A stretch of 64,000 bases of DNA, taken from positions 46,432,458 through 46,496,457 of the forward strand of contig CM040126.1 in assembly GCA_022559845.1 (NCBI GenBank). Direction: 5' to 3'. This document shows positions 42,511-53,800 of the stretch, piece after piece (within the stretch, counting starts at the first letter, position 1; each line of letters opens with the position of its first letter). The position numbers were made by a program, and so were the translations under genes. The notes under the pieces were generated by a model. The model was not told the origin of the DNA and searched no databases. It worked only from the letters and a program-made list of their open reading frames with translations. The stretch comes from Amorphophallus konjac (lineage: Eukaryota > Streptophyta > Magnoliopsida > Alismatales > Araceae).

Positions 42511-43311
42511 TCATTTCTCCAATAAATATATACGTGTAATAAAAAAGATATAATAAAGGGAAAGATAAAAAAATATAATAGTGATAAAAAAGGGGGGTAA
42601 TTCCAACCAAATAATGAACGAAGAGAAGATAACAAAAGGAAATGATGCTAACAAATGAGCGATAATGATACATGTTACTCAAGGCAACCCACGAACATAA
42701 CGGCATGGTCCCCATCTCTCCTTCTTGGATTCCGAACCCGGGAACATTAATGATGCTCTTGTAAGCCGGGTGTCACCCTCGGGAGTTCTCTCTCTCGTCA
42801 TGGTGACCGCTCGGCCTTACCTCGGGCCAATATCTCATCAGGGTCTCCTCCCTCGCCGGGATCTGACTTTCCTCCCTGTATTAAAATTGCCGTCCCCCCG
42901 GTTGACATTCGCACGGATTCGTCCCCCGTTACCGTCTTATTTTCCGTATGAACTTTTGTCCAAACATGGAATGGTCCATCGGTGACCGACATAATCCGAG
43001 TATTCATGCCCTCACCTCGGGCTCACCGCATAGCCCGACGGCTGTTTCTTTCGACCGTGGAGCCCTTATTTTCGACAATTAATCAAGGGTATTCCCCTCT
43101 CCGAGGGGATGTAAATGACGTTGTGACCTTTATGGCACAACGGGTCTCAGTCCCGACCCGAACCACACAATCGCCTGACTGAGTCAGATTGAGTGCACCC
43201 TTGGGCTCTTCGGAGCCTGAATAAATCGTCACTTCGTGACTGGCACGCCCACGCACTTAATAAATCAATAAACCAATAAAACCAAAGATCTAAATGAAAA
43301 GTGCGTCCACA

Positions 43312-43316
43312 CCAAT
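43312..43316. repeat. Target-site duplication of E4, right copy (CCAAT)
   Basis: Matches 19474-19478. Confidence 0.9.
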
Positions 43317-44230
43317 CAAACCTCTAAGTTTAGTGATGTTCTTAGGCGGCGGCATTTTCATAACGGCCTTTGCTTTATTCAGATCAATCTGAATCCCCCG
43401 TTTACTAACTATGAACCCTAGCAACTTCCCCGATGCAACTCCAAATATACATTTTTTTGGATTCATTTTTAATTTGTACTCCCTAGCCCTTTGCAACACC
43501 TTAGCTAGAATGGCGGGGTGTTCTTCTTTAGAGCTCAACTTCACCAAGATATCATCCACATAGGCTTCCATATACACATGCATCATAACGTGGAAGATGG
43601 CCATCATTGCCCGTTGGTACGTGGCACCTGCATTCTTCAATCAGAATGGCATAACGACATAGCAGTATGTGCCCCAGGGCGTGGTGAAAGAGGTCTTCTC
43701 TTGGTCCTCGGAAGCAAGACGGATTTGGTTATAACCAGAATACCCATCCATAAATGAGAGTGCCTCATATCCAGCTATGTTATCCACCAACATGTCAATG
43801 TGAGGATGCGGGAAATCATCTTTCGTACATGTTTTATTTAAGTCCCTGAAATCAATACAAATCCGAATTTTCCATCCTTTTTCATTATTGGGACTATATT
43901 TGCCACCCATTGCGGATGTAAAACAACTCTAATAAACTTGGCCTTATGTAATTTGTCGACTTCCTCCTTTATCCTTAAGGCCATTTGAGGGTGGAATGTT
44001 CTCGATTTTTGTTTAACGGGTGTTGCCCCTGGTTTAAGGATAAGCCTATGTTCAACCAGAGCGGGGTCAAGACCCGGCATGTCCTCATAGGACCAGACAA
44101 AAGAATCGATGTACTCCCTCAAAATATTAATTAGCTCCTCTTCAACCTGAGGAGGGAGATTAGCAGAAATAATTAAGGGCATGGGGTCCTCTTTGGTTCC
44201 AAGATTGATCTCTTTAGTGGGTTCATCCAC
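43317..44230 (-). pseudogene. E3 reverse transcriptase
   Basis: Three consecutive minus frames. 43838-44230 has the approach to RT ('LPPQVEEELINILREYIDSF', 'KQKSRTFHPQMALRIKEEVDKL'), 43641-43910 has 'IRICIDFRDLNK' and 'ALSFMDGYSGYNQI', 43317-43640 has 'NAGATYQRAM', the catalytic 'AYVDDILVK' near 43550-43575, and 'KLLGFIVSKRGIQID'. A TGA near 43640 and a frameshift near 43880 break it. Continues beyond E4 at 19478. Confidence 0.88.
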
Positions 44231-45100
44231 TGCCGTCGACGGTTCATCAAACCTTGTGCGTACAGATCGGCAGCGTCCTCCACATCGCTTTCCTCATCAT
44301 CGGCTGGGTCCTTTTCATCTACGATTTCATACACACCTAATATGTCATTGCTCCACACCCCTTCTAAGACTATTACGGTCTCTACAAACTCAGGGCATTT
44401 GAGAAGGGCATGACATCTCTGGGCTAAATCTTGCAGAAACATATCTGGGATGGATTTGGAATGACGCATCACAGGGTGCGCCGCAGACGTGGACGGACTG
44501 ACAACACTAGAGCTAGACTATACCCCAACTGACTCAACTAACCTAGGAGATTCTGCACACTGTACATCTAACCTAGGAGACAGGAAATCTACTGGGAAAG
44601 GAGCAGGGGTCTCATGCCCCTGGGGAGAGGATGGACGGAAAGTAGCATAATCTTCCACTGAGATGAGCGTTTCAAATTTGGCATTTTTTTTGGTCAATCT
44701 CGGTGGTCAACATGCAACAAGAGGAAGAATCTAGAGGAGGGGGAGGAAGGGCCCGAGGGCACAAAGTGGGGAAAATCACATCGAAGAATGGGTCGGAGGA
44801 TCGGAACCACATTCTTGATAAATTAGCAGGCGCGTCGGGTGACCACCTGGATACTAAATCAATCGGTGGGCATCACCCGCATGCACAATCAATTATCAGA
44901 AATTCAATCAGCCTGTCAGGCCGAAAAGGGGATCGAAACATGGATGGATCAAAGAGTAGCGGAGGAGGGTGAGGAGCAAAAGTCAGCCTCTGGAGAATAG
45001 AGATGAGGCGGGAAAGAGACCAAGTGGTAGTCGAGCTCCCCACTTCCCAGAGACGTTGGGCTGGCTCAATCGAAGAATGCTTCACCAGCTGCATCTCCAT
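44231..45100 (-). other. E3 spacer between G-patch and RT
   Basis: Minus frame 44173-44472 gives an acidic linker ('YEIVDEKDPADDEESDVEDA') just before RT, as is common between protease and RT in this family. From 44472 to 45100 no clear domain; stops on the minus frame. Plus-strand frames here are shadows. Confidence 0.55.
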
Positions 45101-46225
45101 CTACTTCGGGCAAGCTTCTTCTTCACAAAACAGCTTCTCAAAACAGCTACAGAAATCTTCCATGTCACCCACCAGCCCCTTCAGTGGCGGCGGTGGGTCA
45201 GCAACAACATGAGCGGCATCGGTCTTCTCATCGAAACAGGGCGGCGGCTTCTTTAAAGTACCAGGCTGTAGCGGGCCTTTCACGAAGTGTTGGCGATAAT
45301 CCCACGTCAGTGGCCCGGAATCTCCTAGTACAGATAGTGTCGATTCGTGGTAGCCAAGGCCTCTTCGGCTCATTTTTCTACCTTTAGGGATGTGCTTAGT
45401 TCGCCCTTGCAGCCGCGCGCCGAGGCCCAAGCCTGGCTGATAGCCTAGTTTCAAAATCATATGCCACCCTTTCGAATCTCTAATCTTGGACTTAATTTTG
45501 ACATTTGTCGGCGCAGTGGCAGGCTTGCATGATGCATATGCCCATGAATAGTTTAAGTCCATAACAGAAAGAACTGGCATGTTGCTTGGCCACAAAGTAG
45601 GAAGGATCTTGTCTGCAATCGCATCAACGGTCTGGACTGTGGAAACACTCTTTACTTTGACTACCCGCCCCTGAAATGGGAACTTGAGGCATTGGTGGGC
45701 AGTCGAGGGTACTGCATTTAAACTGTCAATCCATGGACGACCCAGAATTGCCTTGAACATCGGGTCTATGTCCAGCACATAAAATTCCACATCCATCTTC
45801 AAAGGCCCTAGCTCGGCCTGAACTGTCACAACCCCGTGGCAAGCTCGTCTGGAGTTATCATAAGCTGCAATCATGGTTGGCGTGGGCCTAAGCATGTCTT
45901 CTAAAATATTATAAGCACGCAATGTGCTCAATGGACACACATTTATTGATGCTCCCGTGTCCACAAGGGCTGACTCAACTGCCACTTTGTTTAAGGAAAT
46001 AGTAATGCAGAGTGGCATCTGCCGTGCCTCTGGGGGTGCTAATTCCGATTCAGAAAATGAAATGGAAGGCCCCCTCGTGATAGTGGCCAACACTAACGGC
46101 AAACTGTCCACTACTACGTCTTCGTTAACCATCACTTTCTTCAAAAAAATCCTGAGGGCATCCTGATGTAGCGTGGACCTTTTTATTAACTCCAGTACTG
46201 AAATCTTGGCCGGCATCCGGTCCAA
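45101..46225 (-). pseudogene. E3 aspartic protease and G-patch
   Basis: 374 codons open. The block 'KISVLELIKRSTLHQDAL' leads to the retropepsin active site 'ALVDTGASINVCPLSTL' (near 45945-45975, intact D-T-G) and 'MFKAILGRPWIDSLNAVPS'. A G-patch follows at about 45339-45475 ('GWHMILKLGYQPGLGLGARL', 'SRRGLGYHES'). Same architecture as E1 with diverged sequence, so the fusion is old in the family. A stop (TAG 46229) separates it from gag in the same frame. Ends TAA 45101 with the Cys-rich tail 'EDFCSCFEKLFCEEE'. Confidence 0.88.
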
Positions 46226-46228
46226 GTG

Positions 46229-46830
46229 CTATAGCAAATCATACTCCGTGCCAGGCACGGGGTCGAGTTCTTCTGCTTCAACTGTCGAGGAAGGAATTGG
46301 AGGGTTGGGTGCAGGTGCACCAGTGGAGGGGTAACTTATGTGAAATAAACGCCCGCTCCGGAGGGCGCAGTGTCGTGCCGACACGGCCTTAGATGGACCC
46401 CCAATTGGCCCGGTGGGGTAAGTAGAAGGGATGGAAATGGGAGTGAGGACGGCGGAGGCTGGCCTGACGGGCCCTAGCGGAGTGGTGATCGGTGAAGGGT
46501 TAAGTGAAGGGGTGATGATGGAGGGCATGGCGGGTGATGGTGGAAGGATTGGCGGAATGGTGGGGAATGTAGCGGGCGTAATAGGTGACCTGGAGGGAAT
46601 GGAGGGTGGAACGGTAGTCAAGGTAGTAGGTCGGAGAATGGAGGGAATAGAAGGTGCGGAGGAGTTGGCAGGGTGGAAGGCCAAGAGATGAGCGGGAGTC
46701 TCATCGTCAAAAGACCACCCAGCATTAGGGGCTGGGCATTGAACTACATTCACTTGTGCTGGTGCCAGTGGCTATTGTTGCTGTTGAGGAGCGGGCGGAT
46801 CCTGTCTTCTAGCGTTTGTGCGGTTCAGTG
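46229..46830 (-). pseudogene. E3 gag C-terminal linker
   Basis: Pro/Ser/Thr-rich linker from 46753 with 'ALRSGRLFHISYPS' (compare 'VLRSGRMFHRVFPQ' in E1) and 'VPGTEYDLL' before the stop. Upstream of 46753 the frame continues 'QQQQ-stop-PLAPAQV' (TAG) and 'NARRQDPPAP' before the junction with E6. No zinc knuckle remains. Confidence 0.7.
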
Positions 46831-47056
46831 AGAGCTGTTCATTACCTTGCGCGGCTGCGAAGCGGCCGCCCTTATTTGCTTATAGTGCTATTTGTTCTGT
46901 GAAGTCTGCTGCCTTCAGCGGTCTGCCTTTGCCCGTTCACTGCCTCCTACGGCTTGATCTCGGCTGCCCATCCTGCTGGCTCAGGTACGCCTCTGCGTTT
47001 GTTCTGTTGGTTTTACTAATCTTCTGCGGTCGTCTCAGGTCCGTTCCAGAGTTTGA

Positions 47057-47076
47057 ACGGTCTGTCGAGAGACCGT
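47057..47076. repeat. Palindrome ACGGTCT-N6-AGACCGT in E6 leader
   Basis: Perfect 7-bp arms, identical to those at 15699-15718. E7 has GCGGTCTCATATCAGACCGT at about 61229-61248. Confidence 0.75.
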
Positions 47077-47154
47077 CCATCCAGGTACCCCTCTCTTCTC
47101 TAATACTTAGTTCATTTCAGCATTCTGTGTTTTCTATTAGTGTCTGTCATTACT

Positions 47155-47159
47155 CCATG
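47155..47159. repeat. Target-site duplication of E5, left copy (CCATG)
   Basis: Matches 57112-57116. Confidence 0.9.
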
Positions 47160-49446
47160 TGGTGCGGACACCCGAGCAGTTGAGCGGCGCGATACGCCGA
47201 GCCACCTGTACCGCACACGGAGCACGACTCGAGCCACCTCAGCATCTATTTGGCTCGGAGACAGCCTGGAGACGCCCCCCTGAGTCCTGGCATTTATCAT
47301 ATTTAGTTAGACTTTATGTGTGTGTAATTTGTGTTTATTTCATTGTATGTGGTTTGCTATTTTGATTGTAAGAGGGGCTTATGTGCAATTTGGACCCCGT
47401 GGGCCCCACGGGCCCCCCAGGCCCCATCCCATTGAGCCACCTCACCCATGGGCCCCATGTGGGGTCAGTCAACATGTCAAATGGAGGCTTCTAGATGGGT
47501 GGGCCAAGTGGGGGACAAGGGGCTTGGAAAGTCCACATTTGGCCACCCACCCCCACCTACCAAGTCCACCTTCTACACCTAGTCCAAGGGCCGCCCCCCT
47601 CCTTGTAGTTTTTTATTTATTTTTTGTGTGTGTGTCACACTCCATCCCAACCCTCATTCCCATCCCCTAGATCCAATGGTTGTGGATGGATGTGAGATGT
47701 AACCTATTTAAGCTTGTATTTTCTATTTTGATGAATTAATGCCATTTGATTCAAACTAATTCAAGAGCAAGGGCTGGTGCGCCCCCCTCCTCTCTCCTCC
47801 CTCTCCCCCTTGAAGCTATGAAGGCTTCCATTCTGAGGTGTGACGTCTCGTGTATCGGTTCCGACGATCGCCGCCGCCGCCACGAGCCGCCACCGCACCG
47901 CCATCGCCATCAACGGAGTTCTGCCCGCGCAGTACCACAGAAGCTTCCACGAATTTCTTGTCTCAGCCACGAGCTCAGATAGATCTGGGGATTTTAGTGG
48001 ATGTTCCAGAGGTGTCAAGGACATCCCATAAATTTTGGTTTGCCATTCAGATCTCGTTTCATATTTTTTTATTTTCGTCCACTCTTCCATTTCGGTTCTG
48101 CCAGAGTTCTGTCCAGATTCATCCCCGCCTTGAGTTTCATACCTTAGATCCACTTTTTGATTTCTGCTAGTTCTCCCAATTTTACTGGAGGTTCCACCCA
48201 TCCACCCCTTCATCACAATTTTTCTCAATTTTTGGTTCGTCCATCTCATATTTTCTAAAAATCGTTCTCAGTCCCAGCTACAGTTCTGTCCCCCTGTTCC
48301 CAGATCCGACCACCAGTCACCCCAAAACTCATAGTAAATCACCACCACCTCCAAATCAAATTCCAAAAATAGTCCCAGTTCCGTGGTTTGATACCCTACA
48401 ACTTTGAAGAAGAGCTCAAGAGCTGAATCGGAGGTTTACTAGGCGGTCAACGGTGGTTCTCAGACAAGTACCCTGCAGATCTGAGATTTCGGTTACTGTA
48501 CAACAGGGGCTTGTAAATTCATTAAAGTTCTGATCCGACCAGATCCAGCAGATCTCTCTGGGTCTAGATTGAAGCATTTGAAGAGAGCTTTCCAACAATA
48601 GCTCATGCGTCCTGATCCGACGTCAGGATTGATCGCAGCGGCCGTTTTCGCCGGAGCGCGCGCCTGAAAACAGCAACTAAAAATCCGTGGGCAGCAACTT
48701 CAAAGCTTGGGAATCGGGACCGATCGACCCCCGATCGGTGTTCCCGATCGACCGCCGTCCGTGGAGACGCGCCACCAGGGGGTCCCCATCATAGTGGGTC
48801 CCACCCCCGCAGATCCGGAGGACAGCGCCGTCCGTGGGCCCCGCGGGCCCGCAGAACCCGCCGTTCGGAAAGCACGAAAACGCGGAGTTCGGCACCGCCG
48901 GGCGACATCAAGATGCTGCCCGTCAACCCGAGTTGCGTGATTCCCGGGCTCCACATGTGACCTTTTACCTCCCTGCGTGGAGTGGGTCAAATCTTTGTAT
49001 TGCTGTGATATTGTTTAACCGGGAGTCCGTGATTCGGCCGGGGTTGTCTTCGCCACGCCGGGTGCGTGGAGGTAATGGTCCGAACCTCTTGGCATTCATT
49101 TGCTTAGCTAGTATACGGTCTTTTGCCGCTGCCGAGAGCGTAGGTACTAGCCCGTGTGTCCATGTCACCGCTGTGAGAGTGAGTGTGACCCGTCCCGTGA
49201 CTCGATCCGAGTCCGGAAGTTGAGTCGGACTACCCTTGACCTCCGCCGGTTCCTTAACCGCGCACGGTCCGCGCTTTCCCTCGCTTGGGACGACGAGTGA
49301 GCTTCCACTTCTGTTAGCGACGTTTTGCCACTAGGAGCTCGTAGTGTCGGGCTTAGTGTCTCCTGGTGTGTGCTGCTGGTCGCGTCTTCATCTAGAGTCC
49401 GAGGGTGGCACCTAATAGTGTCGTCTCCCGTGTCCGTCCCGCATCA
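47160..49446 (+). repeat. E5 5' LTR
   Basis: 2287 bp. TATA-like box TATTTAAG at 47705-47712. The first 130 bp match the tail of the pol frame found in the 3' LTR. Other frames in it are present in both copies and not supported as genes. Confidence 0.95.
47705..47712 (+). promoter_or_regulatory. TATA-like box in E5 5' LTR
   Basis: CCTATTTAAGC, conserved at 55374-55381 in the 3' LTR. Confidence 0.45.
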
Positions 49447-49449
49447 GTT

Positions 49450-49461
49450 TGGTATCAGAGC
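49450..49461 (+). promoter_or_regulatory. E5 primer-binding site (tRNA-iMet)
   Basis: TGGTATCAGAGC, 3 nt after the LTR end. Confidence 0.95.
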
Positions 49462-49761
49462 AAGTCGAGTCTAGGGTAGTCATTGCATAAGTCATGCATC
49501 ATGGTCTAAGTCGAGTCTAGGATCATCATTATTTTCAAAACAAAAAAAAGAGTGTTTTAAATTGCATTTGCACCCTTTATTCGGTATCTTAAAAGGTGTT
49601 GTCCGAACGTTAGGCTACGCCTACCGGGAGGTCGCACACTTGCGGGAGTGATCTTCGGATCGATTAACTCCGCCCCGTACCGGATATTGGTTTAGGTCTA
49701 AGTGCATCATTTAGTGTGTGTTTGCATTAGTCGGTGTCTTCTAGGTCGTGTGTCAGTTGCA
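49462..49761 (+). other. E5 leader
   Basis: 300 bp from primer site to the probable gag start (ATG 49762). Nothing structured noticed apart from GAGTCTAGG repeats near 49468 and 49507. Confidence 0.6.
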
Positions 49762-51830
49762 TGCCCACCCGTCGAGGTACCCAGTACTCGCCACCACCAC
49801 CTATGGCGGAGTCCCGAGCCCGTAGTTCCGATGAGTCTTCCACGGCCGAGATGTTCCGGGCCATCATGGATCGTTTAGATACGCGTATGGATGGTCTTAG
49901 TACGCGTATGGATGGCATAGGAACGCGTCTAGAAGGGCGGATGAAGCCCTCGAGGATCGGGCCGAGAGTTCGGATCAGTCCATCAGGGCTTAGTTGGGAG
50001 GATTGCCATCCTCGAGAGGGGCCCAGTAGCGGCGCAACCCGCGCCGACGAACGGCCAACAGGAGCCGGTTCAGCAGCCTGCTGTGCCAAGGGCTCAGGCG
50101 GAGAATGTTGGGGTTCAACAGGTGCATGTGGTGGATGATTATGCATCTGATAATGATCAAGGGGGTAACGGTCGTCGTCATCAACGACGGAATCGTGATG
50201 ACGAGGATGACGACCGCATTCTTAGGGGTGTGCGTGCGGACCCTCCCACTTTTAGCGGGTCCTTGGACCCTAGGGTGTATTTAGATTGGGAGGCCGGCAT
50301 GGACCGGTACTTCGAGTGGTTTGAGATGACGGACCACCGAAGAGTCCGATACGCAAAGATGAAGTTGCAAGGGCAGGCCCAAACTTATTGGATCAATGTG
50401 GAGAGCCTGCTCAACCAGCGACGTCAACCCCAAATCGGTACTTGGGATGATATGAAAATCAAATTGAGGGAGAAGTACCTTCCCGCCTCATATCGCCAGC
50501 GTCTTATAGACAAGTGGCAAAGCATCTCCCAAGGGAGCCGATCCGTGACCGAGTACACCGCCGAGTTTGATGAGTATTACTTGCGGTGCGGGGTCACGGA
50601 AGAGAGCACCATGACGATATCCCGCTTTCGGAGAGGTCTGCGGCCCAATTGTCAATATGAACTCTTTCGCCGCAACGCGACCACTTTGGAGCAGGCGTAT
50701 CAGATTACTCTCGAATTGGAGCAGTTCGAGGCCGAGTTCGAGTCACCCCACCGGTTGGGCTCTTTTCCCCTTCGTAGTGTCGAGCCCCGTGGCTCTTCTG
50801 GCACGTATCCGAGGGCCCCCATGGCTCGACCTCAGGAGCCCGCTCATCCCGAGCTGTTTGCTCCTAGGCCTCGTCCTCCACCCCCGAGGGACCTTCCTCG
50901 TCCCCAGCATCTTACAGCCCCACCCATAGCCCGTCCACCGGTACCCGCACCTCCTGCACGTCCTTTGTTGCCTATGCCTCCTATCCGTCGGGAGGATAAA
51001 GGTAAAGGACCTATGATTGGGGAGCCTAGTGGATCACGGCAGCAGTGTTATCGCTGCAATGGGTTTGGCCATTTCGCCAACCAGTGTCCCACCCGCCCAT
51101 CTCTTCACATTGGGGACACACAGGCCGAGGATACCACCCCTACGGGCCTCGAGTTAGTCAGCTATGAGGCAGATGAAGAGTTAGCTGACGAGTACTATGA
51201 GATGGGAGGTGAGGCCCAGGATGTCCAGCAGTCGGGCGATACCCACGTGGGGGTCGTCAGATGTATCCTCACCCAGCCACAGGCCAGTGATGACTGGCGT
51301 CGGACCACTATCCTTCAGGTATTCTGTAGGCTGGGAAAGCAAATTTGCAAGGTGGTCATCGATAGCGGGAGTTGTATCAATGCAATCTCCACGAACGCTG
51401 TCGCTCGTCTTGGTCTCACACCCGTAGACCATCCTTGTCCCTATCAGGTATCATGGGTGGATACCACTTCCATTTCGGTCAGGCTGCGGTGCTTGGTCCC
51501 GCTGCAGCTCCACTCCTACCGTGACGAGATCTGGTGTGATGTTCTCCCCATGGAAGTGGGAAGTATCATTCTTGGTAGGCCGTGGTTATTCGACCGAGAT
51601 GCCACACTCCATGGTCGGTCGAACACCTGTACCTTCGACCACGATGGCCAGCGGGTCACCCTCCACCCCGTTCGGCCCAGGAGCCCATCAGTCAGGGGTC
51701 CTACTGGCCCTAGTACTCCAAAGCCTTCCGTACCCGGGCCCAGTACCCCATCCCCAGCTCGGACTATGACCGTTACCTCTGGCCCAGGAGAGCCCTCGAC
51801 GAGGAGATTGATGATGATTAGCTCCGGGAA
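49762..51830 (+). pseudogene. E5 gag and protease
   Basis: Starts at ATG 49762 (MPTRRGTQYS) with a heptad-like 'RLDTRMDGLSTRMDGIGTRL' segment; the frame shifts between about 49950 and 50080 and then is open for 580 codons. Gag core at 50220-50740 ('YLDWEAGMDRYFEWFEM', 'LREKYLPASYRQRL'), CCHC knuckle 'CYRCNGFGHFANQC' (51046-51087), protease 'VVIDSGSCINAIS' with D-S-G at 51361. After about 51770 the frame shifts again before the protease-RT linker. Gag packages RNA; protease matures the polyprotein. Confidence 0.9.
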
Positions 51831-53242
51831 ATGGAGCAGGAGCTTAGTCAGGGCTGTCCGGTGTTTGCCATTACGGTCCGAGAGGTGGAGCGGGACTCCG
51901 AGGGTGAGCTCCCACCCGAGGTTGTTCCTATTCTGCAGGAGTTTGCTGATATTTTTCCCGATGAGCTTCCGAGGGACTCCCACCCATGCGGGATATTCAG
52001 CATGCCATCGACCTTGTTCCGGGCTCTTCTTTGCCCAACCTTCCTCATTATCGAATGAGCCCCACGGAGCATGCCGAGCTTAAACGGCAGGTCGATGAGC
52101 TTGTGCAGAGAGGATCTGTCCGGGACAGCATGAGTCCATGTGATGTACCTGCATTACTCGCCCCGAAGAAGGATGGCACATGGAGAATGTGTATTGATAG
52201 TCGTGCCATCAACAAGATCACCGTGAAGTACAGGTTCCCTATTCCCCGCCTTGATGACATGCTAGACATGATGGCAGGTGCCACTATCTTTTCGAAGATC
52301 GATCTTAAGAGTGGCTACCATCAGGTGAGGATTAGGCCAGGTGATGAGTGGAAGACCGCATTTAAGACCAAGGACGGTCTATATGAGTGGTTGGTCATGC
52401 CTTTTGGGTTGACCAATGCCCCTAGCACTTTCATGCGGCTCATGACTCAGGTCCTTCGACCTTTCATTGGAGTCTTTGTAGTGGTGTATTTTGATGATAT
52501 CCTTATCTATAGCCGCACCACAGGGGACCACTTAGACCACCTTCGGCAGGTCTGTCTACTTCTTCGGCGAGAGCAGTTATTTGCGAACCCACAGAAGTGT
52601 GCCTTCATGACACCTCAGCTTACCTTCTTGGGTTTCATTGTGTCTAGTACTGGGGTCTCCGCCGATCCGGAGAAGGTCCGGGCCATTGTTGAGTGGCCGG
52701 AACCCCGTACGGTTCATGATGTCCGCAGCTTTCATGGCCTTGCGACGTTCTACCGTCGCTTCATCCGCGGATTTAGCTCCGTCACCGCCCCGATCACGGA
52801 TTGCATCCGTAAGGGCACATTTGTATGGACGAAGGCCGCATCTGCCGCCTTCAAGGACATCAAGGAGCGCATGACCCAGACACCTATCCTTCGACTGCCT
52901 GATTTCTCGAAGGTGTTTGAGGTCTCTTGTGATGCGTCGGGCGTGGGAATTGGGGGAGTTTTGAGTCAGGAGTCCCACCCGATCGCATATTTCAGCGAGA
53001 AGCTGAATGATGCGAAGCTGCGATATTCCACATATGATAAAGAATTCTACGCAGTTGTTCAGGCTCTCAGGCATTGGAGGCACTATCTTTTACATCAGGA
53101 GTTTGTCCTATACTCCGACCATGAAGCATTGAGGTACCTCCATTCCAAAAGAAGCTTAACTCGCGTCACAGTCGTTGGGTCGAGTATCTCCAGCAGTTCA
53201 CCTTTGTGCTTAAACATAAGGCTGGAGTGGAGAACAAGGTAG
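51831..53242 (+). pseudogene. E5 reverse transcriptase and RNase H
   Basis: Linker 51831-51990 ('[17 protein letters not shown]') then a shift at a CCC run near 51985 into the RT frame: '[20 protein letters not shown]', '[20 protein letters not shown]', '[13 protein letters not shown]', catalytic '[10 protein letters not shown]' (Y-F-D-D 52487-52498). RNase H: '[15 protein letters not shown]', '[11 protein letters not shown]', 'YSDHEAL'. Near 53150 one A is missing from an A run (CCAAAAGAAG), so the frame is lost and the end of RNase H moves to 53206-53469. Confidence 0.92.
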
Positions 53243-53800
53243 CTGATGCCTTGAGTCGGCGAGCATGCTTGCTTACCACCATGAGTGCCGAGGTCATAGG
53301 GTTAGAGAAGATGAAGGAGGCCTATGTTGATTGTCCTGACTTCGGTCAGATTTTTACCACTCTCCAGGCCGGACCCTCGAGAGACCTTGATGAGTATGTG
53401 CTTCAGGAGGGTTACCTCTTTCGAGGTAGCAGGCTATGTGTTCCCGAACTTCGGTTCGAGATTTCTTAGTGTGGGAACTACATGCGGGAGGTCTAGCCGG
53501 CCACTTTGGTCGGAACAAGACTATTGAGGCAGTGGAGCATCGATTTTATTGGCCGAGCTTGAAGCGCGATGTTGCTAACATCGTGGCTCAGTGCCGTACA
53601 TGTGCTACGGCCAAGATGAAGAAGCAAAGCTCGGGCCTTTATACGCCTCTTCCCGTGCCTGATGTCCCGTGGCAGGATGTTAGCATGGACTTTGTTTTGG
53701 GATTGCCACGTACCTCCAGAAGCATGATTCGGTCTATGTGGTGGTTGACCGTTTCTCGAAGATGGCCCTCTTTATTCCTTGCTCTAAGACGTCGGATGCT
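53150..53800 (+). pseudogene. E5 RNase H end and integrase N-terminal half
   Basis: '[15 protein letters not shown]' closes RNase H, then 'FGQIFTTLQ...YVLQEGYLFRGSRLCVP'. One C is missing near 53445 and the frame moves to 53436-53715: integrase HHCC 'HAGGLAGHFG...CRTC' and 'WQDVSMDFVLGLPRTSR'. One A is missing near 53718 (AGAAGCATG) and the frame moves again to 53738. Each shift is a one-base loss at a homopolymer. Confidence 0.88.

Larger units (their letters stand above)
19479..43311 (+). mobile_element. E4: 23.8 kb Tat-type retrotransposon with antisense PMD gene
   Basis: Plus-strand element with LTRs of 3316 bp (19479-22794) and 3288 bp (40024-43311), TSD CCAAT, primer-binding site at 22799 and polypurine tract before 40024. 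Internal order: leader, gag, protease, RT, RNase H, second RNase H, integrase, then a 6.8 kb span holding an intron-bearing antisense gene and a motif-rich upstream region. Two RNase H domains and an antisense extra ORF between integrase and 3' LTR are known traits of Tat-lineage elements. The sense gag-pol is broken by many stops, so this copy is not autonomous, although the antisense gene is open. Confidence 0.95.
40024..43311 (+). repeat. E4 3' LTR
   Basis: 3288 bp, TGTGGACGGG...GTCCACA; partner of 19479-22794. Has the TATA box at 40904-40911 and the three motif clusters at about 40310-40705, 41505-41735 and 42233-42510. Differs by scattered substitutions and small indels (about 3% in the sampled part). 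Confidence 0.95.
43312..46830 (-). mobile_element. E3, 5' half (RT, G-patch, protease, gag end)
   Basis: Rest of the element broken by E4. Reads right to left as gag C-terminal linker, protease, G-patch, spacer, RT. Its 5' end is lost: near 46830 the sequence changes to the plus-strand leader of E6, so the 5' LTR and most of gag are missing. The exact junction cannot be placed to better than about 40 bp. Confidence 0.85.
46831..47159 (+). mobile_element. E6 leader, left fragment
   Basis: Plus-strand leader of a G-patch-family element, cut by E5 at 47159 and continuing at 57117. Contains the palindrome at 47057-47076 and GCGGTC/ACGGTC repeats like the E7 leader at 61160-61262. Joined head-to-head with the minus-strand E3. 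No gene. Confidence 0.65.

Noticed and set aside
47159..47365. Small ORF at the start of E5's 5' LTR
   Set aside because: It is the LTR copy of the integrase tail seen at 54829-54952, not a separate gene.
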